DNA of 53,884 nt from Rhizobacter sp. (GTDB lineage Bacteria; Pseudomonadota; Gammaproteobacteria; Burkholderiales; Burkholderiaceae_C), in the NCBI GenBank assembly GCA_023954175.1, contig JAMLIM010000017.1:1-53884 (forward strand), read 5' to 3'. The first letter of the stretch is position 1. Each line of letters starts with the position of its first letter. Positions 1 to 8,766 of this stretch are shown here, piece by piece. Below the pieces are notes generated by a model that did not search any database, had not been told where the DNA came from, and saw nothing but the letters and a program-made list of their open reading frames with translations. The position numbers and the translations under genes are program-made.

Positions 1-1011
1 GGGCTCGGCATCAAGGAGCTCTGGGAGATCGATCCCGCGAAGCACGAGGCGGGCCGGATCCTGCACACCATCGGCTGGCCGCTCGACCAGCGCACCTATG
101 GCGGCTCCTGGCTCTACCATTTCGAGAAGAACCAGATCTCCATCGGCTTCGTCGTCGGCCTCGACTACACCAACCCGCATCTTTCCCCGTTCGACGAGAT
201 GCAGCGGCTGAAGACGCACCCGTCGATCCGGCCGTTGCTCGAGGGCGGCCGGCGGATCGGCTATGGCGCCCGGGCCCTCTCCGAGGGCGGGCTGCAGTCC
301 CTGCCGGGGCTCGTCTTCCCGGGCGGTGCCCTCGTCGGCGATGCGGCCGGCTTCCTCAACGTGCCGAAGATCAAGGGCAGCCATACGGCGATGAAATCCG
401 GCATGCTCGCGGCCGAGGCCGCCTTCGAGGCGCTGGCGACGGACGAGCAGCGGCCGCTGCTCGCCGCCTATCCCGAGAAGTTCCGTGCGAGCTGGCTCCA
501 TGAGGAACTGCACGGAGTGCGCAATGTGCGGCCGGCGTTCAGGTGGGGCCTCTGGCCTGCTTTGGCGCTCAATGCCATCGACACCTTCGTCTTGCGCGGC
601 AAGGCGCCCTGGACGCTGGCGCATCACGGTGCCGACCACGACACCCTGGTGAAAGCCGCGGACGCGCCGAAGATCGCCTACCCGAAGCCGGACGGGAAGA
701 TCACCTTCGACAAGCTGAGCTCGGTCTTCCTCTCCGGCACCAACCACGAGGAGGACCAGCCCTGCCATCTCACCCTGGCCGATCCGACAGTGCCGATCCG
801 GGTCAACCTCGCCGAGTACGACGCACCGGAGCAGCGCTACTGCCCGGCGGGCGTCTACGAGATCGTCAAGACCGACGACGGCGCGGATCGGCTGCAGATC
901 AACGCCCAGAACTGCGTGCACTGCAAGACCTGCGACATCAAGGACCCGACGCAGAACATCGTCTGGATCGCGCCCGAAGGCGGCGGCGGGCCGAACTACG
1001 CCGGCATGTGA
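1..1011 (+). CDS. Electron transfer flavoprotein-ubiquinone oxidoreductase, C-terminal part (5' end outside window)
   Basis: The reading frame is open from base 1 and gives 336 residues of the C-terminal half of ETF-QO. This inner-membrane enzyme passes electrons from ETF, reduced by acyl-CoA and other dehydrogenases, to ubiquinone. Visible family features are the FAD-domain stretch PGGALVGDAAGFLNVPKIKG followed by SHTAMKSGMLAAEAAFEAL, and the 4Fe-4S domain with a cysteine in YCPAGVYEI and the cluster NCVHCKTCDIKDPTQNIVW. It ends in the family-typical GGGGPNYAGM. Arginine codons are odd: 10 of 16 are CGG, whereas neighbours mainly use CGC. Several residues (for example AGFLNVPKIKG) recall alphaproteobacterial versions, which suggests transfer or a second paralogue (inference). 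The family call is very secure. Confidence 0.95.
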   Translation, partial: GLGIKELWEIDPAKHEAGRILHTIGWPLDQRTYGGSWLYHFEKNQISIGFVVGLDYTNPHLSPFDEMQRLKTHPSIRPLLEGGRRIGYGARALSEGGLQSLPGLVFPGGALVGDAAGFLNVPKIKGSHTAMKSGMLAAEAAFEALATDEQRPLLAAYPEKFRASWLHEELHGVRNVRPAFRWGLWPALALNAIDTFVLRGKAPWTLAHHGADHDTLVKAADAPKIAYPKPDGKITFDKLSSVFLSGTNHEEDQPCHLTLADPTVPIRVNLAEYDAPEQRYCPAGVYEIVKTDDGADRLQINAQNCVHCKTCDIKDPTQNIVWIAPEGGGGPNYAGM

Positions 1012-1036
1012 GAAGCATCCGCCTGCGGGTTCGGGC

Positions 1037-2428
1037 ATGAACGAGAGCGAGGCCCGCCGGACCTTGCTGGTGCGGGCATTCGAGGCGCCGCTCACCGCGC
1101 CCTGGACCGAGGCCGACCGCGATTGGGCGAACCGCGAGGCACGCCAGCGCGAGGGCTCGCAGGCCGTGCCGGAGCGGCTGATCGCGACCCGTGCCGCGCT
1201 CGCAGCGCAACGCCTGTCGGAACGCGACCCCGCGGCCGCGGCCGCGCTGGCCGCGACCGCGCCGCACGCGGGTTTCGGCGCGCTGCTCCTGCTGGCCGCG
1301 TTTGCCACCGGCGTCGCGCTCGACAGCCTGGGCGCACTCGGCCGCATCGAAATCCTGTCGCCGCCGCTGCTCGCGCTGCTCGCGTGGAATCTGGGCGTCT
1401 ACCTCTGGCTGCTCGTCGCTCACTTCGCCGCGGCCGCAAGGCCCGATCGTCGATCGCACTTCAAGGCGCCGGCGTGGCTGGCGCGGTTCTGGCGCGGCGA
1501 GGCCCGCGGTCGCTCGCCGGCGCTGGCGCGCTTCGCCGCGGACTGGGCGAGCCGAAGCGGGCCGATGCAACAGGCGCGCGTCATCGCGCTGCTGCATGCG
1601 GGCGCGGCGCTGCTTGCGCTCGGCGCGCTGGCGTCGCTCTACCTGCGCGGCACGGTGTTCGAGTTTCGCGCCGGCTGGGACAGCACCTTCTTCGACGCCA
1701 ACGCCGTACACGCGATCGCGGCCGCGCTCTACGGCCCGGCCTCGTTCGCGAGCGGCATCGCGATCCCGAACGCCGAGGACATCGCGCTGCTGCGCTTCGC
1801 ACACGGCAACGGCGGCAACGCGGCGCAATGGATCCACCTGCAGGCAATAACGGTGGCGGGCGCGATCGTGCTGCCGCGCGTCGTCCTCGGCGCCCTCGCA
1901 CGCGCGCGCGCCCAGCGGCTGGCGCGTGCCTTCCCGTTGCCCCTCACCGACAGCTACTACCGGCGCCTGCTGCCGCGCCCGACCGAGGGCGTGCCCGTCT
2001 GCGTGCTGCCCTACAGCTACCATTTCCCGGAGGCGCGGCTTCCCGCGCTGCGGGCGTTGATCGAGCAACAACTTGCGGCGCGCGCGGCGCTCGAAGTGGC
2101 CGACAGCCTGCCACCCGGCGCGGAGGACGATCTCGATGCACTGCTGCCCCCTGAAGCTGCCGATGCGCAATCCCTCATCGCGCTCTTCGCGCTCACCGCC
2201 ACGCCCGAGCATGAAACACACGGCGCCTTCGTGCGCGAGCTGGCGGCGCGTGCGGGCGACGGCGCGCGGCTGCAGGTGATGGTCGACGAGACCGACTTCC
2301 GTGCCCGCTTCGGTGCCGACGGTGGCGGCCGGCTTGCGCAGCGGCGCGACGCCTGGCGCCGCCTGCTGGACGATGCGGGCGTCGAGGCGCAGTTCGTCGA
2401 TCTCGGCCGAGTTCCGGAGCCCACATGA
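1037..2428 (+). CDS. DUF2868 domain membrane protein
   Basis: A 463-residue protein of unknown function that I assign to the DUF2868 family. It has a charged N-terminus, a hydrophobic pair of segments at about residues 75-135 (GFGALLLLAAFATGVAL and a second one), another at about 180-205, and another near 270-290 (ITVAGAIVLPRVVLGAL). The C-terminal half is soluble and alanine-rich. The stop codon overlaps the start of the next gene by four bases (ATGA), so the two are translationally coupled. In many beta- and gammaproteobacteria DUF2868 genes sit directly before a DUF3482 GTPase gene, as here, which suggests a membrane partner for that GTPase (inference). The start is the first ATG after the upstream stop, 25 bases away. 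Confidence 0.85.
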   Translation: MNESEARRTLLVRAFEAPLTAPWTEADRDWANREARQREGSQAVPERLIATRAALAAQRLSERDPAAAAALAATAPHAGFGALLLLAAFATGVALDSLGALGRIEILSPPLLALLAWNLGVYLWLLVAHFAAAARPDRRSHFKAPAWLARFWRGEARGRSPALARFAADWASRSGPMQQARVIALLHAGAALLALGALASLYLRGTVFEFRAGWDSTFFDANAVHAIAAALYGPASFASGIAIPNAEDIALLRFAHGNGGNAAQWIHLQAITVAGAIVLPRVVLGALARARAQRLARAFPLPLTDSYYRRLLPRPTEGVPVCVLPYSYHFPEARLPALRALIEQQLAARAALEVADSLPPGAEDDLDALLPPEAADAQSLIALFALTATPEHETHGAFVRELAARAGDGARLQVMVDETDFRARFGADGGGRLAQRRDAWRRLLDDAGVEAQFVDLGRVPEPT

Positions 2429-3912
2429 ACGCACCGGCCGATCGCCCCATCGCGCTCAGCCTCGTGTCGCACACCAACGTCGGCAAGACGACGCTTGCGC
2501 GCACGCTGCTCCAGCGCGACATCGGCGAGGTGCGCGACGAGGCGCACGTGACGATGGACGCCGAGCGCCACACCTTGATCGAGACACCACAGGGCGATCG
2601 CCTCGAGCTGTGGGACACGCCGGGCTTCGGCAACAGCGAGCGCCTCGCGGCCCGTCTTGCGCGCAACGCGAATCCGATCGGCTGGTTCCTGAACGAGGTC
2701 TGGGACCGCTGGCGCGACCGCGCACTGTGGTCGAGCCAGGCCGCGGTGCGTAATGTGCTGGAAGAGGCCGACGCCGTGCTCTACCTCGTCAACGCCTCCG
2801 AGGCGCCGCAGGATGCGGGCTACGTCGCCCCCGAGCTCAAGGTGCTGGACCTGCTCGACAAGCCGACGATCGTGCTGCTCAACCAGATCGGCAAGCCGCG
2901 CACGCCGGCGGAGGAAGCGGCCGAGGTCGAACGCTGGTGGGCGCACTGCGCCGATCATTCGAGCGTGCGCGCGGTGCTCGCGCTCGATGCCTTCGCACGC
3001 TGCTGGGTGCAGGAAGGGACGCTGCTCGATGCGCTCGCCGACGTGCTGCCGTCGACGCGGCGGGAGGCCTTCGGCCGCCTCGCGACGGCCTGGCGCGCGC
3101 AGCACCGCACGGTCTGGCGGGCGTCGATGGACGTGCTCGGGACGCGACTGGCGCGCGCCGCCTTCGACCGCGAGGCCGTGCGCGACGAAGGCTGGTCCGG
3201 CAAGTTGAAGCAGGTCGGTGCATCGATCGGGCTGCGCCGCGAGGGCGCGCTCACGCCGCGCGATCTGGCGATGCAGGCGCTGGCCGAGCGGCTCGACGCC
3301 GACATCCGCGCGTCGACCGATCAGCTCATCAAGCTGCACGGCCTCGACGGCGAGGCGACGCAGACGGTGCTGCTGCGCCTGGCCGAGAACTTTGCGGTGC
3401 GCGAGCCGCTCAGCGAAGGCAAGGCTGCGGTGCTCGGCGGCCTCGTCACCGGTGCGCTCGCGGGGCTCAAGGCCGACATCGCGACCGGCGGGCTCACGCT
3501 CGGCGGCGGCCTGCTCGCCGGCGGCGTGATCGGCGCCCTGAGCGCGGCCGGCCTGGCGCGGGGCTTCAACCTGGTGCGCGGCGTCGACAAGCCGACACTC
3601 GCCTGGTCCAGCGAGGTGCTCGACGGCCTCGTGCATTCCGCCCTGCTCGGCTATCTGGCCGTCGCCCACTTCGGCCGCGGGCGCGGCAACTGGACGGCTT
3701 CCGAGCACCCCGAGTTCTGGCCCGAGCAGGTCAGCGCCGCGCTGGCGCCGCGCCGCAAGGCCTTGCAGGCCCTCTGGGGGCGCCGCGCAGACGCCGACGA
3801 GCTGGCCGAAGTGCAGGCCGAACTGCAGGCGCTGCTGCGCGCGGCGAGCATCGACCTCTTCGTGCGCCTGTACCCCGATTCGAAGGACATGCTGCGCGCA
3901 ACCGACGGTTGA
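2425..3912 (+). CDS. GTPase with DUF3482 C-terminal domain
   Basis: A 495-residue P-loop GTPase of the Era-like/TrmE-like group. G1 is NVGKTTLARTLL near residue 18. G3 is WDTPGFG at about residue 68. The G4 position reads NQIGKP at about 153 where NKxD is normal, so guanine specificity may be altered or only partly conserved. The C-terminal half is helical, with a glycine-rich hydrophobic hairpin at about 335-385 (LGGLVTGALAGLKAD, GGGLLAGGVIGALSAAGL) that could contact membrane. The gene overlaps the DUF2868 gene by four bases, so the two products probably act together. Function is unknown; roles at the membrane or in stress are guesses. Confidence 0.85.
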   Translation: MNAPADRPIALSLVSHTNVGKTTLARTLLQRDIGEVRDEAHVTMDAERHTLIETPQGDRLELWDTPGFGNSERLAARLARNANPIGWFLNEVWDRWRDRALWSSQAAVRNVLEEADAVLYLVNASEAPQDAGYVAPELKVLDLLDKPTIVLLNQIGKPRTPAEEAAEVERWWAHCADHSSVRAVLALDAFARCWVQEGTLLDALADVLPSTRREAFGRLATAWRAQHRTVWRASMDVLGTRLARAAFDREAVRDEGWSGKLKQVGASIGLRREGALTPRDLAMQALAERLDADIRASTDQLIKLHGLDGEATQTVLLRLAENFAVREPLSEGKAAVLGGLVTGALAGLKADIATGGLTLGGGLLAGGVIGALSAAGLARGFNLVRGVDKPTLAWSSEVLDGLVHSALLGYLAVAHFGRGRGNWTASEHPEFWPEQVSAALAPRRKALQALWGRRADADELAEVQAELQALLRAASIDLFVRLYPDSKDMLRATDG

Positions 3913-3917
3913 TGCGC

Positions 3918-3945
3918 TTGCGCGATCGGTGCACGGGGCTAAACT
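3918..3945 (+). promoter_or_regulatory. Candidate sigma-70 promoter for the YcbK-like gene
   Basis: TTGCGC (3918-3923), 16 bases, then TAAACT (3940-3945) in the context GGGGCTAAACTCG, which resembles the common betaproteobacterial -10 context. It lies 45 bases before the chosen ATG. Pattern match only. Confidence 0.4.
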
Positions 3946-3989
3946 CGACGCCGTTTTTGTCCGAAATGGGTCCGAATCCACGATCGCCG

Positions 3990-4526
3990 ATGCACCCCCT
4001 GTCCCGCCGAAGATTCGCCGCCGCGCTTGCGGGCGCGGTGCCGCTGAGCACGCTGCCGCGCTGGGCGCTGGCCGCCAACCCCACGCCCCGCGCATTGCGC
4101 TTCGAGCATCTGCACACCGGCGAGCGCCTGAGCGTCGAGTACTTCAGCGGCGGTGCCTACCTGCCTGACGCGCTCGCGGCGGTGAACCATCTGCTGCGTG
4201 ACTTCCGCACCGAAGACGTCGGCGAGATCGACCCGCAGTTGCTCGACCTGCTGTACCGGCTGACGGCGCTCACCGAGACGCACAGGCCGTTCGAGATCAT
4301 CTCCGGCTACCGCTCACCGGCGACGAACGCGATGCTGCGCCAGCGCAGTTCGGGCGTGGCCAGCGGCAGCCTGCACCTGAAGGGCCAGGCGATCGACATC
4401 CGCCTCGGCGATATACAGCTTGCGGCGCTGCGCAAGGCCGCGCTTGCGCTGGAGGCCGGCGGCGTCGGCTACTACCCCGCCTCGAACTTCGTGCACGTCG
4501 ACACCGGGCGCGTACGCACCTGGTAG
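3990..4526 (+). CDS. Tat-exported YcbK/DUF882-type M15 peptidase-like protein
   Basis: A 178-residue protein beginning MHPLSRRRFAAALAGAVPL, a twin-arginine signal (SRRRF) with a hydrophobic run and an ALA-A cleavage area near residue 29. The mature part is the DUF882/peptidase M15A fold. The zinc-site pattern is visible as SLHLKGQAIDIRL (His and Asp) and NFVHVDTGRVRTW (His), with the core motif SGYRSPATNAMLR before it. Members are periplasmic and probably act on peptidoglycan peptides. The facing gene 6 bases downstream on the other strand is an L,D-transpeptidase, so both may remodel the cell wall. The frame is open far upstream, but the ATG at 3990 best fits the signal peptide; ATG 3966 is an alternative. 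Confidence 0.85.
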   Translation: MHPLSRRRFAAALAGAVPLSTLPRWALAANPTPRALRFEHLHTGERLSVEYFSGGAYLPDALAAVNHLLRDFRTEDVGEIDPQLLDLLYRLTALTETHRPFEIISGYRSPATNAMLRQRSSGVASGSLHLKGQAIDIRLGDIQLAALRKAALALEAGGVGYYPASNFVHVDTGRVRTW

Positions 4527-4532
4527 GGACGA

Positions 4533-6212
4533 TCAGCGCAGGCGCTGCGCCGCCAGCGCGCGCGCAAGCTTCTTGTCGTGGCCGTAGATGTCGTCCGAGA
4601 AGTGCAGCCGGCCGTCCTCGGGCGAGACGATCGCGGTGACGTAGTACAGCAGCACCGGTAGCGGCTGCGACAGGTTCACGCGCAGGTTGGGCGTTTCCTG
4701 CATCGCGGCGACGATGCGCTCGCGCGTCCATTGCGGCTGGTCCTGGAGCACCCATTCGGCGAGGGCGACCGGGTCCTCGACACGCACGCAGCCGTGGCTG
4801 AAATCGCGGCGGCTGCGCTCGAACAGCGATTGCGCCGGCGTGCTGTGCAGATAGATGTTCGCATCGTTCGGGAAGATGAACTTCACGAGCCCGAGCGAGT
4901 TGTTCGGCCCCGGGCGCTGGCGCACGCGCGCCGTGCCGTCGCGCAGCAGCGCGACGCTTTCGGGCGTCGGCGCCAGCACCTGCGCGTTGTCGCTCGCGCC
5001 GCGCACGATTTCCATGTCGTGCTTGGCGAGGTAGCCGGGGTCGCGCGCGATCGCCGGCAGCACCTCGTTGCGCGTGATCGAGCGCGGCACGTTCCAGTAC
5101 GGGCGAAAGACGAGGTAGCGCATCTTGTCGGAGAACACCGGCGTCTGCGTCTTGAGGGCGCGGCCGACGATGACGTCGATCGCGAGCGCCGGCTTCACGC
5201 TTCGCGGGTCGTCGCCCCAGGCCCACAGGCGAAACATCGGGATGTTGATTGCCAGGATGCGCTGCCCGTCCGGCTGCGGCAGCCAGCGCATGCGCTCGAG
5301 CCCGAACTCGATCTGGCGCACGCGCTGCGCGATCGGCACGTTCAGCGCGGTGAGCGTCGCCTTGCCGAGCACGCCGTCGGCGGCAAGGCCGTGGCGCGCC
5401 TGGAATCGCGTGACGCCTTCGGCGAGCGCGGCGTCGTAGATCGGCCCCGCGCCTTGCGGCGTCCCGGCCGGCAGGTCGCCTAGCTGCGCCAGACGCAGGC
5501 GCAGCGCGTCGGCGTCGGCGTAGGGGTCGCCTGGCCGAACCGACGTCTTCTGCGGCGCCAGCACGGTCGCGGGCATGTTGTGCGCGAGCTGGCGATAGCG
5601 CGCGAGCGCGTCGCGAAGTTCGGCGTATTGCGGAATCTGCGGCACCAGCTCCGCCGCCAGCTGCGTGACCCGGCGCTGCGCGATGGCCCCGGCGAGCCGT
5701 GCCGCCAGATCCTGCTCGTCGGCGCGGCGCGGTGAAACGCGAAAGCCGAGCGCCTTCGGGTCGACCCGCCCGAAGTGCAGATCCCGCAGGTAGCGCAGCA
5801 CCGCCAGACTGAAGGCCGCATCCCATTCGGCGCGTGTCGCGGGCGAGGCATCGGGCAACGCGGGAGCACGCGCCGAGAGCGTGGCGATGCCGTAGTCGGC
5901 CGGGTCCAGGCCTTCGTTTTCGGCGGCCGCGAGCAGCTTGATCGCGTCGCGCGCGGCGTCGCTCGTCCGCCCCGACGCGTCGAGCCACAGCAGGTTGGCA
6001 TTCGGGTAGAGACGCTGCAGTTCGGCGCGCTCGGTGGCGTTGGCCGCCGTCGCCGGCAACGCAGCGCCGGTCACCGGTGCCGAAATCGCCTCTGCGGCGC
6101 GAACCTGGGCACGAACCTCGGCGCCAAACGCGGCGCCTGCTGCCGCGCCCGCGGCGCCGACCGTCGCCAGCACGAACGCCGCTGCCCGCGCGAGCCGGCG
6201 CAGCGGCGTCAT
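4533..6212 (-). CDS. Periplasmic L,D-transpeptidase (YcbB/LdtD-like)
   Basis: A 559-residue exported enzyme. It starts MTPLRRLARAAAFVLATVGA, a signal peptide, then has a variable N-terminal scaffold, a peptidoglycan-binding domain 1 at about 255-300 (GVTRFQARHGLAADGVLGKA), and the YkuD catalytic domain with SHGCVRVEDP, the catalytic cysteine being residue 475. The family forms 3-3 crosslinks between meso-diaminopimelate residues in peptidoglycan, or attaches proteins to it. The ATG shares one base with the stop of the upstream enoyl-CoA hydratase (TGATG), so it is probably translated by coupling. The open frame continues upstream to 6812, but that part lies antiparallel in codon logic to the hydratase and has no signal sequence. 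Confidence 0.9.
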   Translation of the reverse strand: MTPLRRLARAAAFVLATVGAAGAAAGAAFGAEVRAQVRAAEAISAPVTGAALPATAANATERAELQRLYPNANLLWLDASGRTSDAARDAIKLLAAAENEGLDPADYGIATLSARAPALPDASPATRAEWDAAFSLAVLRYLRDLHFGRVDPKALGFRVSPRRADEQDLAARLAGAIAQRRVTQLAAELVPQIPQYAELRDALARYRQLAHNMPATVLAPQKTSVRPGDPYADADALRLRLAQLGDLPAGTPQGAGPIYDAALAEGVTRFQARHGLAADGVLGKATLTALNVPIAQRVRQIEFGLERMRWLPQPDGQRILAINIPMFRLWAWGDDPRSVKPALAIDVIVGRALKTQTPVFSDKMRYLVFRPYWNVPRSITRNEVLPAIARDPGYLAKHDMEIVRGASDNAQVLAPTPESVALLRDGTARVRQRPGPNNSLGLVKFIFPNDANIYLHSTPAQSLFERSRRDFSHGCVRVEDPVALAEWVLQDQPQWTRERIVAAMQETPNLRVNLSQPLPVLLYYVTAIVSPEDGRLHFSDDIYGHDKKLARALAAQRLR

Positions 6213-7006
6213 CAACGCGGCGCGGCCCAGTTCGGCGGGCGCTTGTCGATGAAGGCCTGCACGCCTTCGAGTGCGCTCTCGTCCATCATGTTGCACGCCA
6301 TCGTCTGCCCGGCGTCGGTGTAGGCCGCCTCGATGCCGTGCTCGAGCTGGCGATAAAAGAGGCTCTTGCCCAGCGCGACGGCGACGCGCGGCTTGGCGAC
6401 GATGCTGGCGACGAGCGACTCGACCGCGGCGTCGAGTTCCTCCGGCGCGGCAACCCGGTTCACGAGCCCCCTGGCCTGCGCCTGCGCGGCGTCGATGAAC
6501 TCGCCGGTGACGAGCATCTCGAAGGCCGCCTTGCGGCCGAGGTTGCGCGACAGCGCGACACCCGGCGTCGAACAGAAGAGCCCGAGGTTGACGCCGCTCA
6601 CCGCGAACTTCGCCGTGCTCGACGCGACCGCCAGATCGCACATCGCAACGAGCTGGCAGCCGGCCGCGGTCGCGATGCCCTGCACGCGCGCGATCACCGG
6701 CACCGGCAGGCGCTGCACCGCGAGCATCATCTGCGCGCACTGGTCGAACAGCTTGCGGTAGTAGGCTAGCGAAGGCGCTGCGCGCATCTGCTTCAGGTCG
6801 TGCCCGGCGCAAAACGCCTTGCCGGCGGCGGCGAGCACGACGACGCGCACCGACGCGTCCTTCGCCAATGCGTCGAGCTCTGCCTGGAGCGCGGCGAGCA
6901 TCTCCTCGGACAGCGCATTGAACGCGAGCGGACGATTCAGCGTGAGCGTGACGGCGCCGCGCGCATCGGTGTCGCGCAGGACGAGGGGTTGGTCGGGGCC
7001 TGACAT
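6212..7006 (-). CDS. Enoyl-CoA hydratase/isomerase family protein
   Basis: A 264-residue crotonase-fold enzyme. The N-terminal LTLNRPLAFNALSEEM, the oxyanion-hole segment KAFCAGHDLKQM at about 65-76, and PVIARVQGIATAAGCQLVAM are classical. The position near residue 135 (FCSTPGVALSR) differs from the catalytic Glu context of true hydratases, so the reaction could be hydration, isomerisation or another acyl-CoA step. I start at ATG 7006 because AAGGAGG lies directly before it and overlaps the upstream ligase stop (TGAAGGAGGCGACCATG). A GTG 15 bases earlier would place that ribosome site inside the gene. It is probably cotranscribed with the acyl-CoA ligase for fatty- or organic-acid breakdown. 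Confidence 0.9.
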   Translation of the reverse strand: MSGPDQPLVLRDTDARGAVTLTLNRPLAFNALSEEMLAALQAELDALAKDASVRVVVLAAAGKAFCAGHDLKQMRAAPSLAYYRKLFDQCAQMMLAVQRLPVPVIARVQGIATAAGCQLVAMCDLAVASSTAKFAVSGVNLGLFCSTPGVALSRNLGRKAAFEMLVTGEFIDAAQAQARGLVNRVAAPEELDAAVESLVASIVAKPRVAVALGKSLFYRQLEHGIEAAYTDAGQTMACNMMDESALEGVQAFIDKRPPNWAAPR

Positions 7007-7017
7007 GGTCGCCTCCT

Positions 7018-8664
7018 TCACTCGATGGCCTGCGCCGAGCGGGCGCGCTCGCGCAGCTGGAACTTCTGGATCTTGCCGGTCGCGGTCTTCGGGATCTCCT
7101 CGAAGCGGACTTCCTTCGGCGCCTTGTAGCTTGCGAGCAGTCCCTTGCAGTGCGCGATCAGGTCAGCCTGCGTCACGTTCGCACCGGGCTTCAGTTCGAC
7201 GAAGGCGAGCGGCGTTTCGCCCCACTTCGGGTCCGGCCTGGCGACGACCGCGCAGGCCAGCACGGCCGGATGCCGGTAGAGCGCGTCCTCGACCTCGATC
7301 GAGCTGATGTTCTCGCCGCCGCTGATGATGATGTCCTTGCTGCGGTCCTTGATCTTGACGTAGCGATCGGGCTCGATCACGGCAAGGTCCCCGGTGTGGA
7401 ACCAGCCGCCGGCAAATGCCTCGGCGGTGGACTTCGGGTTCTTCAGGTAGCCCTTCATCACGATGTTGCCGCGAAACATGATCTCGCCCATCGCCTCGCC
7501 ATCGGCAGGCAGCTCGCGCATCGTCTCGGCGTCCATCACCGTCATGCCCTCCTGCAGCGGATAGCGCACGCCCTGTCGGCCGTTCAGCCGCGCCTGTTCG
7601 GACAGGTCCTCGTCCGCCCAACCGGCGCGCTTGACGGCGACCGCCGCCGGGCCGTAGACCTCGGTCAGGCCGTAGACGTGGGTGATGTCGAAGCCGATCG
7701 CCGCCATGCCCTCGATCATCGACGCCGGCGGCGCCGCGCCGGCGACCATGCCGCGCACCTTCTGCGTGATGCCGGCGCGCTGCTCCGCCGGCGCGGCGAG
7801 CAGCAGGTTGTGCACGATCGGCGCCGCGCAGTAGTGATCGACCGCGTGCTCGCGCATCGCGTCGAGGATGTGCTTCGCGACGACGCCGCGCAGGCAGACG
7901 TGCGTGCCGCCGAGCATCGCCACCGTCCACGGAAAGCACCAGCCGTTGCAGTGGAACATCGGCAGCGTCCACAGGTAGCGCGGGAAGTGCGGCATGGTCC
8001 AGGTCGCCGCATTGCACACCGCGTTCAGGTAGGCGCCGCGATGATGCGTGACGACGCCCTTCGGGTCGCCGGTCGTGCCGGAGGTGTAGCTCACCGCGAT
8101 CGCGTCCCACTCGTCCTGCGGCCCGTCGAGCTTGCGCAGCGGCGCGTGCGCGACGAGCAGCGCCTCGTACTCGTGCGCGCCGAGACGGTCGCCGGCGCCG
8201 GCATACTCGGTGTCGCAGACATCGATCACGACCGGCGCGCGGCCGTGCTCGTACTTCAGGATGCGCAGCGCCTCACCGATCACCGGCGCGAACTCGCGAT
8301 CGGTAACGAGCACCTGCGCCTCGCAATGGTTCATCTGCCAGGCGAGCAGCGGCGCGTCGAGCCGCGTGTTGAGCGTGTTGAGCACCGCGTTCAGTGCCGG
8401 CACCGCGTAGTGCGCCTCGACCATCTCGGGCGTGTTGTGCAGCATCACGCTGACCGTGACGTTGCGCCGGACCCCGAGCGCGCGCAGTGCCGCCGCGAGC
8501 CGCGCCGAGCGATCGCGCGTCTGCGCCCAGCTATAGCGCCGCGCGCCGTGAATCACCGCCGGCAGATCGCCGAACACCTCGGCGCTGCGCTCGACGAAGC
8601 TGACTGGCGAGAGCGGCACGAAGTTCGCGTCATTGCGCTCCAGCCCCTGGTCGTAGATGCCCAT
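7018..8664 (-). CDS. AMP-forming acyl-CoA synthetase
   Basis: A 548-residue member of the adenylate-forming ligase family that activates a carboxylic acid with ATP and CoA. The P-loop-like A3 motif YTSGTTGDPKGV is at about 185. HVYGLTEVYGP (A5), FHTGDLAVI (A7), KDRSKDIIISGGENISSIE and the terminal lysine motif PKTATGKIQK are all present and intact. The pattern is close to medium-chain and methylmercaptopropionate-CoA ligase-like members; the substrate cannot be read from sequence. ATG 8664 follows GAGGAGGGCGCA, a good ribosome site, so the 9 codons upstream are excluded. It is the first gene of a three-gene minus-strand unit with the enoyl-CoA hydratase and the transpeptidase. Confidence 0.92.
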   Translation of the reverse strand: MGIYDQGLERNDANFVPLSPVSFVERSAEVFGDLPAVIHGARRYSWAQTRDRSARLAAALRALGVRRNVTVSVMLHNTPEMVEAHYAVPALNAVLNTLNTRLDAPLLAWQMNHCEAQVLVTDREFAPVIGEALRILKYEHGRAPVVIDVCDTEYAGAGDRLGAHEYEALLVAHAPLRKLDGPQDEWDAIAVSYTSGTTGDPKGVVTHHRGAYLNAVCNAATWTMPHFPRYLWTLPMFHCNGWCFPWTVAMLGGTHVCLRGVVAKHILDAMREHAVDHYCAAPIVHNLLLAAPAEQRAGITQKVRGMVAGAAPPASMIEGMAAIGFDITHVYGLTEVYGPAAVAVKRAGWADEDLSEQARLNGRQGVRYPLQEGMTVMDAETMRELPADGEAMGEIMFRGNIVMKGYLKNPKSTAEAFAGGWFHTGDLAVIEPDRYVKIKDRSKDIIISGGENISSIEVEDALYRHPAVLACAVVARPDPKWGETPLAFVELKPGANVTQADLIAHCKGLLASYKAPKEVRFEEIPKTATGKIQKFQLRERARSAQAIE

Positions 8665-8709
8665 TGCGCCCTCCTCGGACTCGTCGTGCAAGGCTGCACG
8701 CGTCAGCCG

Positions 8710-8715
8710 ATCTTA
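8710..8715 (-). promoter_or_regulatory. Candidate -10 element for the acyl-CoA ligase unit
   Basis: Read on the minus strand this is TAAGAT in the context GCGCTAAGATCGGC, about 45 bases before the ligase ATG. No convincing -35 element is seen. Confidence 0.3.
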
Positions 8716-8728
8716 GCGCCCGTGCTGC

Positions 8729-8734
8729 TAGGAT
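8729..8734 (+). promoter_or_regulatory. Candidate extended -10 element for the small exported protein
   Basis: TAGGAT preceded by TGC gives an extended -10 pattern, 32 bases before the ATG at 8767. It is divergent from the minus-strand candidate in the same 100-base gap. Confidence 0.3.
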
Positions 8735-8766
8735 GGCCCGAAGTCAACCGTCGCCACTGGTCGCGT

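Noticed and set aside
6213-6812. Upstream extension of the L,D-transpeptidase frame
   Set aside because: Lies inside the enoyl-CoA hydratase gene and would bury the signal peptide; the ATG at 6212 is coupled to the hydratase stop.
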